NCBI GenBank assembly: GCA_932521035.1
Contig: OW051493.1
Location: forward strand, 5,146,001 to 5,210,000
Reading direction: 5' to 3'
DNA: 64,000 bases
Source: Oscheius dolichura
Lineage: Eukaryota; Nematoda; Chromadorea; Rhabditida; Rhabditidae
Both the position numbers and the translations under genes were made by a program. Shown piece after piece: positions 30,375-43,000 of the stretch; the first letter of the stretch is position 1, and every line of letters begins with the position of its first letter. The notes beneath the pieces were generated by a model that did not search any database, was not told where the DNA came from, and saw nothing but the letters and a program-made list of their open reading frames with translations.

Positions 30375-33300
30375 CTCGTCCCTCTCTGTCCTAATCAGGG
30401 GTACTCCCGGGAGGTCGTTAGTCGTATTTACCGAGGAGATGTCCCCCCAAATGGTGCCAGCCACGTTATCCATTCCTCAACGAGGTGTGAGGACGACGGG
30501 TAAAAAGCCAGGCCAACCTTGACCGTGCCTGATGAGAACAAACGCAACCAGGACGCGGAACAATTGTTTCCGCTGGTCCCCCCGGTTGGGAATGCCTCTC
30601 CTCAGGTACAATGGCAGCCTGTCGGTTTTATGAAGTGCGCATAAAAAGCGTGTCTCCACAGTGAGGAATTCGACGGTCGCGTTTATGAGCCTGTGGCTGG
30701 AGCGACGTTGCCAGATAGGACGACGGGGTGCCGGAGAAAAAGGCCAGGCGAGGGAATAGTCCGAGTCGTTAGCAATCAGAAATCACGCGCTACTTGTTTG
30801 TACTACTTCTTATTTTAGGAGGGACTCGTAACGAGGGAAGCAGGGCTATAAAGTGGACCCATTGGACTCCTTCCTCCCGGGGTACGGTAGTCAGAAAAAC
30901 TGAACTGGAAAAAAGGTCTTTAGTCTTTTTTAGTGTCAAGATAGGGAAAGTCGGTGTGTAGTAAAAAGGGAGAGGACGGCCTTGTGATCTCTCGATAAGT
31001 TCCTCCCTCAACAGCTCCCTGATTAACGACTTGTCCCCGCCGCTGACCGTCTACGAGGAAGCCGTCTGGAACAGAGACCACGGATTGTTCACAAATCATC
31101 GATGGAGCCGGGAGGATAGAGGGCTCTCTCCTCTAGAATGACAACCATCAAGAGGTCTCGCCTCGTCCCGTCACCCTCGGCCTTTTTTGTCTGCCATCGT
31201 GCCCATTCCATCTAGCCTCGTAAAATGTTTCAATCAGCTGCCACGCCGTAACCCGGACTCGCAAACTTCTTCGCAGATTAACCAAAAAATGATCGGCCGA
31301 CATGTTTCGGTCCGTTTTATTAGGGTGAAGAATGGCCGAATGTTGCCATTTGGAGACGGGACAAGGCAGTCCTTTCCTTTCTACGGGAGGCCGAATAGCT
31401 GGCAGAGGGGGTAGGGGTTACCGAGGGGGGCGAGTCAAGGGCTCTTCAGACCAGTCTCATTGCCTCTCTTTTTCACCAGGGAAATCACACGTTCGAAGGG
31501 GTTAAAATGTCTGTTATGGAGACATGATTTTGTGGAGAGATACCGAAACAGAACAAACATATGATATTATCGCTAGCCTAACAAGTAATGTTTCTTCCTA
31601 TGCCAAAGAACCCTCAAAGGAGCGCCAATTGCCGTAGGTGAAAGAGGCAGAGAATAGATTATTCTGGGAAGTTTTCTCAAGATCTAGTACATTTTATGGA
31701 AGGGGGAACTGAACAGAATGTGTGAGAATATACTGTAACAAATTGAGCCGGGGTCAGTCATCGTCCACATTCCATTCTATTCTAAGCCTCTCCACGACCA
31801 CCCGCGGGTCATCCCCTGTCGCCGTCACATGCTTTGTCCTGTTTTCTTACTGTGACATAATTTACACAGGAGGTGTTGTAATGAAGGATGGCTGCATGGC
31901 CGCTCGCCTTTTTGGAATGGTCTCGGACAGCCGCCGTTGGTAAGAAGAACCCCTGATGGATGGCCCTTCCTCGTTGATTAGGTGTTCGGGAAAGGAATGT
32001 ACAGAGATATTTCAGGGGGGCTGTTTACGGCACGGTACTAAAAGATGAACTGGAGACCAGTATACATGGAAGAACCGTATCAAGTACAGGAATGACTCTC
32101 TGAAAGGGTGGCCAATTGATACGGGACAAGAAAGATCACTCCTATTCTTTCTTTCTAGAGTTTTTGGAAGCGAACCCATGATAGAGTCCGTCGGACACGT
32201 GCTTGGTACAATTCGGAGTGCACTCTACACTGCGGAGATATCTACAGAAGAAGAGAATACTCGGAGAATATATTATGTTCTATTCCATGGAACAACGCTT
32301 CAAACACCATCGTGTCCAAATAAACAGCTATCCTTCAGTCTTTTTTCCTTTGAAGTTACGACCGTCAACAACGACAGCCAGTCGTCCTGAACTCCTCGAG
32401 AGTTGCCTTTTCTTCTTCTGTATGCCCTTCCTCCGTTTTCTTCTTCTGTTGGCCGGTGATGGCCGGCCATGCTAACCACGGCCGCCGTCGTTCCGTTCCT
32501 CCTTTTTTTGAGGGCGCCGTTTGAAGTTGGCAACGATAGCATCAGTTTGCGCGTGATGCTTCCAGATCGCATCGCAACTAAAATAGAGCGAGTCAACTGT
32601 TTTTGTGAAGACGTTCGCTGTGAACTGTCGAGACGAGGAGAGGCGAAGGAGAGACGGGCTGATAATTTGGAGGGGCCAGGTTGGGAGGACAGGAAACGGC
32701 GAGGGCTTGGATTCGGACGGCAGCCCTTCGACAATACGGCGCCCTGTCCGAGTCCGACTTTTTCTTCCTCTGTCCCATTTTTTCTATCTGTTTACAAATC
32801 TCAAGCACACCGTTTTTACAGATTAGGCAAAGCCAAGGTCACAGTAATGGAATTTCACCTGCCAGGGGAATCAGGGAACAGCACTCAGTTCTTTTGGAAC
32901 CCGTGTCACTTTCTAGCTAATTGCCGCCCAACCGGACAGTAACTTTTACTTGTGGGAATCGTAGATATTATGTTATTTCTTCCCTTTCTCTTCTATTCCG
33001 GCCTCTAACAGAACAAGGAGAGCCTCGTCCTTCGGCTGCCGCCTCAAAACAAGGAGGAGAGGGAAAAAGCCAATTGGAGATGAGTAACTGGGGAGAGGTA
33101 AAAGGCGCCGGCTCGTATCTGCTCACCTTCGCACCCCTGCCCATTACCCGAAGGTCTCTTCCCAATTTGTCAACGGCTTCTTTGCCGCCTGAAACCAGGG
33201 CCGTCCCATGGTCAGCCGACCCGTGTCATCCGAACGCCTCCTTCAGCGGCTCTCGAGACGGTTTTTGCAAACTGTAAGGCATCTGGGAGAAGGCGGGGCT

Positions 33301-34035
33301 GCCCGCCTTCGCCCCTCGGCTTGGCAGCCCAAACACAGGTTGCGGCAGGGGGGACTGCGCATTGTTTCCTGTTTCTTTCGCTCTCTAAATCAATTTGTCA
33401 GTGAACTGGGCTCAGTCCTGCTGCTCCTCTTCGGCATTCCGGAGATGGCCATAGACGAGACGCGCTGGTTCTTGACTGCCACAACAACCACAACTCTCGA
33501 TCTTCTTGCAAGTGGCCACACTTCAAACTTTTCATTTCTCTCGCAAAATATTTCCCTCTTGAGTCACCGCTCATTCCTCGAATAACTCTCTTCCCATAAA
33601 CTCTACCCTGTCCTGTACCTGTTCGTCTTATCTTTCTCAGAGACAATAAATACCCTCAATACCTCGCTTTTGTTGTCTCTTTCCTTATCTCGTCCTCCGT
33701 CTCGGGTTAGCCAGTTTTTTTAGCTGTTTTTGAATTTTTCCCTGGTGGTTACTGGTCAGTTTGGACTGACCGGGGAATCAGCCAACCCCCTCGTCTATTT
33801 TGTTTGACAAGGACGCGCGACGGGTTCCCCGGATGATTCAAAAAATATTTGGACTTGATTCTCTCCCTTTCCCTCGCCTTTCCCTCTTCGGCATCCATTG
33901 TGCACAGTAATTGTTCTGGCCTTGCTCGCTTCTCCCTAATCCCGAAGTGTGGTCTTCGGTCCGTCTTCTCCTCTTATCGACACCGTCCGTTTCAGCTTCC
34001 GAAGTTCGTCTAGCGGCTCGCCATCTCCACCTCGC
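30375..34035. other. 3.7-kb gene-free region upstream of the giant gene
   Basis: Open frames occur (for example 32,469-32,942 and 33,208-33,585), but none has protein-like composition, splice support or a recognisable motif. An AATAAA near 33,646 and T-rich stretches occur. As the largest gene-free gap, it may hold the control region of the giant secreted protein gene, or exons too diverged to see. Confidence 0.4.
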
Positions 34036-37000
34036 ATGTGGCGACCGCTCCTCGCGATAGTCGTCTGGCTGCCGGGCCTCCTCCGAGCAGCGCCCCTCGT
34101 CCTCCCACAGACCATCAGTAAGTGCTTCTCATAACTCCTAAAATGAGCCGGTCGCCCGGGAAATGAGCCCTGAAAGTCGCCATAAAATGACGGGGTCGAC
34201 TATCAATAAAGTGCGAAAGGACACCTGCGCATTCCTTTTCTGTAGCGCGTAGTTTTTTTTGTTTTGTAATGTTACGGCTGGGACAACCGCAAGGAGGCAA
34301 AAGAACCCTCGGCAAAAGGAGGTTCCACTCCACTTATTCTGGGTCAATCGAGAATTCGACGGCAATTCTTCGGAATTTTCTCATTTTTCGACTGCTGGCT
34401 GTTGATGTGGGAACAAATCGGCCAATCAAAACAAATTGATGATCACTTAAATCAGTGGGTCTGGGGTCTCTTGAGAGGTAGAATCTCCTGGTAGAAGGAC
34501 AGGCCGTGCCTCGTCTCCTCCAGTCCCGTGGCCCTCTCCCCCTCTCCTCTCCTCTTCCTCCCGTGTACAGTTCAGTGTCCCCGGTCTGTTGGGCTTTCTT
34601 CTTTCCCTTGACCAAGTGTATCACATCCCCATTTGCCATGGGCTATTGATTTTTTATCCGAGTGTATGGCCGGCTAATGCCCATCTCGGCAATGGCGCGT
34701 CGCCGAATCAGGGTCTCTCTCAGGTGGTCACTCTGCCCGGGCAGACTCTCCCTTTCCCCATTTTTGACAGACTACCTCAAGTGATGTTTATATCATCGTC
34801 CGTTATTCTCCCGCGCACAACAAGAAGGGACAGGGGAGACGGCACTCGGTTACACTCCGCCGCCTTTTGGCATCTTTTTCGAACAATTGCCAATTACTCG
34901 AGGGAAAAGAAGAGTCGCACTTGGCGAGGAGGGCAGGATAATATTGTTGCGCCATGGATAGCCGCTTCCCTCTCAAAAAGCATGTTCTGACTAGCGTTCA
35001 ATGGGCCGACAAAACGGCGCGAGGGGATAGTTCTCTCTCTTTGCCGTAGCCACCCGGCAGAACATCTCCCGTGCGTCATCCGCGGGGACTGGCCACAGAG
35101 GGCGACAATTTCAGACGGCATAAAAGTGTGACCTCCGAAGCTGTTTCCAAAGTCGTAATTTTGAGTCTTTTTTGGTCCGGGGCTGACCCAGTTTTAGTTC
35201 AAGGCTACTATCAGCCGGGGAAGAGGGGCAGGGGGTCCGAGTCCCTTGAGGAGTGGCCACTTGTGATTGGCTTGTTCCTTTGTCCCCCTGTTCTTTTTTT
35301 CTGTTTTGCCATGTCAAAGCTGGTAACTGGCCGGGGGAGCCCCCTCGAGTCGACCTTGCCTCGCGTAAAAAATGAGAACCTTTTGTGTATATTGGCTTGT
35401 GATTGATTGTGTCAAGGGGGGCAGCTTCGAAAAAAACTGCCCCTGCGAGACTTTTTTTCCACGGGCTTGCTGAGACTGAACTGATCTTTCTCGCCGAACC
35501 TTTACCCGTTTGGAGGCAGGTGTCGCGAGGGGCTTCCTGGTGGCGGCAGACGTCTGTTTATCTTACTCCCCTAGTCAGAAGTGAGAAAGGACACCTCTAG
35601 AATTCGGAGAGAGAGAGAGAGACCAAAAACATCGACGTGTCTCTTATTTTGTTCATCTTCCCGTGAGAGAGACGTCGTCGCTTTGTTCGTCCCCATTTGT
35701 AATACGTTCCCTTCCTAATGAAAACAGCCGTCGTCCTTGGCACCCCTTTCCCAGCGAGGCTCCAAGTTGGCCTACCCAATGAGCCGATAGCCATCAGCAG
35801 CCGCTTACCGACTGGCACCCCGGGAAAGAGCGAGAAGAAAAGCGTCGGCGGAGAAAAGGAGAGAGAAAAAGCGTAGCTGTGGCAGTCGGCCCGGGGAGAG
35901 AAAGTGATAGATGGCGGATGCCATATCCGTATCAGGAAGTTTCTCTGGGACAACCTTGGCCAGGTGCCTGTTCAATTTCCTCGACTCCTTCCACCCCCGG
36001 AAATGCATCTCATTTTCACTGAAAAAAATGTTTGGCGTGCGTAAATTTGAGCGGTTCTCAGTTAGCACGAACATCGTTCAAGGCCGCCCTGACTCACTTG
36101 AGAAGGGACTCGGCCAAAATTCAAATCTCGAGGGTTCAGGAAAAGGGAGACGGAGTTCAAGGCCGAGCCGATTGCCAGAGGCACTTTCGTTGCCACAACG
36201 TGTCCCTCTAATGGCCGCGGATTGTCGACCGCCGACGATCCTAATCTCAAAATGAGAACAAGCCGCAGCTGTTTCCTACTTCCCACCCGAACCTCAAAAA
36301 TAGACACGAGCCGGGACAAAAGTAGCCTTTAACCCAAATGGCAGCCGTCGTCTGCCCATTGTCGCCACATTCCACCGTAGACTCTTGAGTTTCCCGCCGA
36401 AAACCAGCCAGTAAGAACAAGGGCATCCGACCGTTTCAGGCTGCTCCGGAGAAGTCTACGGTCTACACAATGAGACGGCCACCGACCGGACGCCGTACCT
36501 CTTCGTGGCCTTGCCCTCCGGCGACCTGCAGGACTGTGTTAATAAGTGTTTTGGAAATCAGTTCTGCTACTCCATTAAGTACGTATTTTGGGTGTTGGAA
36601 TGAATGTATCCTTTAGGTATGACGGGATGGAGGCGGACAGTTGTTCCCTCTATTATTACGCGGCTTACAACTGCTCAAACCACCAACTCGTGCCGGTGAG
36701 GACGATCCACTACACAGGGCGGCCGGTCACTATCGACTGCCTCCGATGCCCCGACCGAGGAGAATTCGGTTTGAGCTCTCAAAGGAAAAATACAAGAGAA
36801 TTTTAGTGACTGCTCCTCCATTCGCCACCTTCACAGAGCAGACCATCACGGCGGCCCCTGGTCCCGGAGGAAGGCGGCAGCCGAAGCCCCTGATAAAGGA
36901 AATCACCCACAACATCGACTCCAAACTGGGCAAAGAAAGTACGTGAAAAAACTCGGGTCATTTGAAAATGAATCCGGCGCATGTTGCCAGGTGTGGACAG

Positions 37001-40000
37001 CATAATTTATGACTATTTGTCCTCATTGTTGCCAGTCAAAGTCACCCGACGCAAAACGGAGCGACCTCCAAGGATGGCTCGTTAGACAGAGCAAACACGG
37101 AAGATAGCCTTGGCTAAGAATCCCAATTTCCAGAGGACACCACCCCGAGGGAAGAGTTCAACAAGGACGAGCAGGCCACCACGATAGAGACAGTCGGGGA
37201 GACGACCCCACAGGAAACAACGGAGGGAACTACGACTGGCTTCTCGGGTGAGTCACTGGAGGGTAACTCTTTCGCCACGGACTGGTTGCTGAAGCTGTTG
37301 CTTGGCGAACCTTGACCTTGACGCCGTCATAGACGAGCCCGGTTGCAAGCAGATTGGAAACTGAGATGAAACAGAGAGAACAGTAGCCCTTTTGCAGAGA
37401 CCACCGAAGGGACGACGGCCGGAACAGAGACCACCTGGCATGGAGATCTGCAAGAACAGAGTGAGTCGGGGAGACGAGGGCGTGTGAACTGGGTGACAGT
37501 GATACGTGCGTTATTCCAGTCTGCGACGGTGTCCTCCGTTTCCACGCTTCGCAAAATGTTGACTGGGAGACGGTTGACCTCCTCTTGAACTCGAGCTTCG
37601 CTTCCTCCCCCACTGAATGTGTCGCCCTCTGCTATAAGAGAAAGTGTGGATATGCGTACTTCGACACGGAGACAAAGACCTGTCAATATACGGTGAACAC
37701 GGAGGATCTGGTGGATCACGATTGTCGCTACGACGAGGAGGACATGTACACCAGCTACGATAAAGAGGGGAAGATGCACATGCTCTGTATGGAGTGTGTC
37801 AGGGAGACTATCACTGTGCATGCCACAGAAAAGACTGGAGGGGAAGCGGAGAAGAGCGACAGCCAGGGTCAGTAGAGGACGACGAGATACTAACACTCGA
37901 CCCATCGCTTGATAATCCCCGTGTGAAAGTGTCTGTAACTGGGAGGATGTCATATCTTGCTTTCTTTTGTACCCTTATTTCAGCCACGACCACCCCGCCA
38001 GCTGACTTCTCTAAGGACGAGAAAGCCGTGGTCAAGCCTCACCAGGTCTGGGGAGGGCAGAGAGGTAGTTCCCATTTTTTCGAGATGATACTAACCCGTC
38101 CCTGGTGGCCTTTCGAGGCCTCCGATGGAGACGAGCCGCATGAACCTAACGCTGAGGGTAGATCTTTTCGTTCTTTCAGCCTGTGTTATCAAATTCCAAG
38201 TGGACGAGGAAACGGACCCAGCCAGCCACGTGCAATACGATGTGCGTAGAGTCAGAAGGTAAGGGGTGCACACCCGGCCACTCGCATCTCCTAACCAGCA
38301 CCCTCTACTAACCACGTATATTCCGTTCTGACCGCCGTCTCCTCAGCATCAACCAGTGTGCCCGGATGTGCTACGCTGGATTCTGCTCGACGGCCGTCTA
38401 TTCCCCGAGTACGGGCGAGTGCCGACTGGGCAAGACCGTCAGGGAGAGGTGTAGCCAAGGGCTGGAGCACGTCGCCCAGTACGCGGCCAAGAAGGACGTC
38501 CTCTTACAATGTTTCCGTTGCAGTAAGTGTTATGTTGCCTCGTTTGACATTAGCATGAGATACTGTAGAAGTGGGGAGTAGCCATAATGCTTTGGTTGCA
38601 TGGAATAACCATAAAGTAGAGAACTAACCATTGATTTGGACTGACACATTTGAGAATCTGAGCTGGCTCACGCAACATCATTCCGTACCTAGGGGAACCC
38701 ACTCTTTAGGTCCACAGAAGGGAACTGCCGCCCTAACAACCACCACCACGGAGGCTGCGACTACTGAAGAACCCACCACAGAAGCAGCGGCTGTAGTCAC
38801 AGAAACCAACACGGAAGTCAGCTCAACTCCGGAAGTTGCTCCCCAAAAAGACGAGGAAGATCAGCAGATAATTCACGACCATACGGTAGTGGCCGAGTCA
38901 ACCACGATTGCCACGTCGCCCATGACGGAACCATCCCAACCAGAGAGGAAGCGTAGGTGTCACAGCAAGAAAGAGATGAGACAGTTTAGACTGTATCATC
39001 AAGTTCCAAGCCCGACCATTGAACCAACGACCAGCCGAGTTTCACGCGCCCTTCGAACTAGACTTGCCCGTCGATTCCATTGAACTCTGTGCCACTAGAT
39101 GCTATCAGGTCAGCTAAGGCGCCTTCTTCTGTAATTCGAATTTAGGACGGGTGTTCCGGAGCAAAGTACGACCCCAAGCAGGGGCTCTGTTCCCTCTCCT
39201 ACGATGATAAGCACTGGTGTGCCAAACATCCCGTTGTCGTCCACTACAATGCCACCGACCTCACCTGGGTGCACTGTGTCAATTGCTGTGAGCTCTCTCG
39301 AGTAAAAAAACGGAAAACATCTTTCAGATACTGTTAAGAGCCATTCGAATGCGATGAGCCCCGATGTGATGGCAATGATGGCCACCTCCACCGCGGCACC
39401 CACCACCGAGGAGGCGACCACTCCATTTTCCGAAGAGCCCACATCCACCCTGACGGTGCAGGAAATGAAACCGGAAGACGAGGGAAGCCTTCTCCTCCAC
39501 GGCTGCGTTGTCAACTTCCAAATGGTCGAGTTCTCCGCCCGTCCGGATCATTTCAAAGCAAAACTCGAGAGGAACTTCTCTTCTCCGACAGCCGAGATCT
39601 GTGCCCATCACTGTTATCAGGTTTGGCTTGATCTCTACCGTAACCGTGGTTGAAGGATGGTTGTTCCGGTGCCAAATACGACCCCGACTCCCTGCTGTGT
39701 GAGCTGTCCTACGACGACAAGCCATTCTGTTCCAAAGGCAAGCAACTCCAAGTAGCTACGCCGCAGTCGACCGTCTGGATGCACTGTCTCAGTTGCGGTA
39801 CGTTCCTTCCTTTCCAGTATATTGTTTTAGTTCCCCGAGCTCCCGGAAAAGAAGGATTCGAGGTTGTTGGAAAAGGACAGGAAGAGAAAAAGCCCGAGGA
39901 AATGGAAACGACCACCACGGCAGAATCGACTACCGCGACGGAAACGACGACAACTTCCACTGGCCAGGATGGAACAACGCAGGCGGAGGAGAAGGGAGAC

Positions 40001-43000
40001 AATAAAAAAGAAGGAGAAAAACCAAAGGGAAAACGTAGGCTTTAAAAAAGATAATGAAGAATGGAATATCCAGATTGTGTCATCAAATTCCAAGCCCGCC
40101 CTCTAAAAGAAAGACCCTCTGACCTCAAGGCCACCTTCGAACTGGAGCTCCCTGTGGATTCGGTCGAATTATGTGCAACTCGTTGTTATCAGGTTAGAGG
40201 ATATCTAGTACTCTTTTAATAATTGCATTAGGATGGATGTTCCGGAGCCAAATACGATCCCAAGGAAGGGACCTGCACCCTCTCGTACGACGACAAACAG
40301 TTCTGTGCCAAGCAGCCCGTTACCATTCACTACAACGCCACCGATCTCACCTGGGTACACTGTGTCAACTGCTGTATGTTTAGAAATAATTAAACAAGAA
40401 GCCAAATCACTTCAGACAGCGTCAAGGGACACTCTAATGCCATGCCCATGAGCGATACAGCTGCGGCTCCGTCTGCCACACCGGCTGCTCCTACAAAGAC
40501 GAACAAACCTAAAGAAGAACAACAATTCCTCCACGGTTTGCCCAGTAGAATTCCCAGAATAAAGGTAATTCAGGATGTGTTGTCAACTTCCAAATGGTCG
40601 ACTTCGCCGAACGTTCGGACCATTTCAAGGCTCCCCTGGAAAGGACATTCCACGCCGCCACCACAGAGATCTGTGCTCACGGCTGTTATCAGGTAAACTA
40701 AAAATGGGAAGGAATGCAATTACAACCTTTTCAGGATGGATGTTCCGGTGCGAAATATGACCCACAAACGAAAGAATGCCAACTGTCGTACGATGACAAA
40801 CCATACTGTACCAACAAGAAGCAGCTGACCGTCGCTCGACCCGAATCGGCTGTCTGGATGCACTGCTTCAGTTGCAGTATGTTTTATACCCAGTATCAGT
40901 ACACAAAATGATTTCAGTCCCTCGAATTCCTGGAAAAGACGGCTTCGAAATTATAAAAGGTGATGGAAAAGATGACATGCTGAAGTTTGCCGGAAATGAA
41001 GACGAGGCTCCGACGGTTGTGGAAGGAAGTGGGGAAGAGGCCACAACATCTGCCGCGGAGACGGCCGAGACGACAACTGCCGATCACGAGGAGACCACTT
41101 TGACTACTACCGAACAACCAGCTGAAACATCGTCTGTGGCAGTAGTCGAGGGAGCAGCAGAGGTCACCACGGCAACACCTGAAGAGACGACGACTGCTGC
41201 GGTCGAAGGAGGAGCCGCCTCGAGTGAAGCACCAGCAGAAGAGACAACTACTGAGGCGGGAGCCACGACCGAGGAGACCACCCTCACGGGAGGAGAGTCT
41301 ACCGTTTCTTCCGAGTTAACAACCAGCGCTCCAGCTGAAACAACGATCATTTCGGAGTCAGTAGTCGAGGGGAGCGGGGAGGAGGCTACGACACCCAAGG
41401 ATCAGAACGAGCTCGCCGCCAACCACGACGAAGAGGCAACGACAGAAAAGACCGACGAGACTACCACAGTCGCTGCGGTTCTCACAGAAGAGACGACCAC
41501 CGAGACACCCGAAGGAGCAACTATCGCAGCTGCTGAAGCGGAGACATCAACATCCTCAGCTCCAGAAGAGACAACCTCGGCCGAGACAGCAGCCACCAAG
41601 CTGATCATCGCTGCCGATCTCCCCAATCACCAGGGAACAGTCAAAATATCCATTGAGACGACGCCGGCGCCCTCTACCGAGGCTGGAGAATCAACAACTG
41701 TCGCTGGAGAAGAAGGGAGTACGACTGCTGAGAGCTCATCCCCATCGGTCACAGTCTTCGTGGTTCCTGTCGAGGGAGGACCCGATGCCACGACGTCTGC
41801 CATCGAACTGACTACTGCTGCTGCTGGTGAATCGACAGAAACATCTGCAGTCGAGACAACGACCCCCAGTGAATCCACGGAAGCTACCGCCGTTCCAACT
41901 GTAATCGAAGGAAGCGGAGAGGAGGCTTCTACTCCAAAGGCTGACAACGAGTTGGCGGCTAACCACGATGAGTCTGCCTCCTCAACTGTACAACCCGATG
42001 AAACCACTGCTGTTGAAGAGACTTCTCCCAAAGTTGTCATCGTCAGTAGTGACGAAACTGGAGCCAGTACTACGGAAGCGTCTGTATCTACAAGTGTTGC
42101 GCCTGACGCCGGTTCTTCCGAAGCTACGACGGCATCAGAGACCACGCTAGCCGAAAGCACCACTGCGGTGGTCGTAGAATCAACAACTGAAGGTGCTACG
42201 CTAGCTGCTGAAGTGTCGGCCGAGGCTTCAACGACTGAATTACCCACAGAGGCTACAACCACAATTGCCGAAGTTGAAGGAAGTGGAGAAGATACAACTA
42301 CCGTCGGTGTGTCCAGCGTTGCGACAGAAAGTGCTACCCCATCCCAAGAGGATAAGGCAGGATTTGTTAGTGTGCCCACCGCTGAAAAGGAATCGACTGC
42401 GGCCGATGTCCTGACAACTGAACAACCGACGGAATCTACCACAACTGTAGCTGAATCGACAGCTGCCGAAGAAGCTACTGTTGCTGTCGTACCCGAAGCA
42501 ACCACCGCTGGCGAAGAAACAACTTCAGCCACTGAAGGAACCACACCTGCCGAGGAAGGCACAACTGTTGTTGTTTTGGAATCTTCGACAACACCAGCTG
42601 AAACCATTGGAGAAGGAAGCGGTGAAGTGGCAGAAACAACAACAACGCAAGGAAACGAGCTGGCAGCCAACAAAGACGTGGAAGCATCATCGACAGTTAA
42701 ACCAGACGAAGTTCCTCTGGTCGTTGCCGACTCATCCTCTACAGTCGCAGGGGTCACAGATGTCACAACTGCCTCTGCCCTCCCCGATGAGACAACGGCC
42801 GCTGAAGCCACCCCTACAGAGAAGGTGGAACCTACGACAGTTGGGGTCGTTGTTGAAGGATCGACCACAGCAACAGAGCCAAGTACTGTCGAAGTAGAAG
42901 GAAGCGGAGAGGCGGTGGAGACGACGACGGCGACCGCTGTTGAAACCTCGACAACGGAAGTCAGCGAAGAACCGGCAACGGCCGTAGTATTGAACCAAGA

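Noticed and set aside
32469-33585. Overlapping open frames of 118-157 codons in the 30.4-34.0 kb gap
   Set aside because: Composition is not protein-like, several frames on both strands compete equally, and no signal peptide, domain or consistent exon borders are visible.
35606-35624. GA dinucleotide run
   Set aside because: Only about seven repeats within the large first intron of the giant gene; an ordinary microsatellite without evident function.
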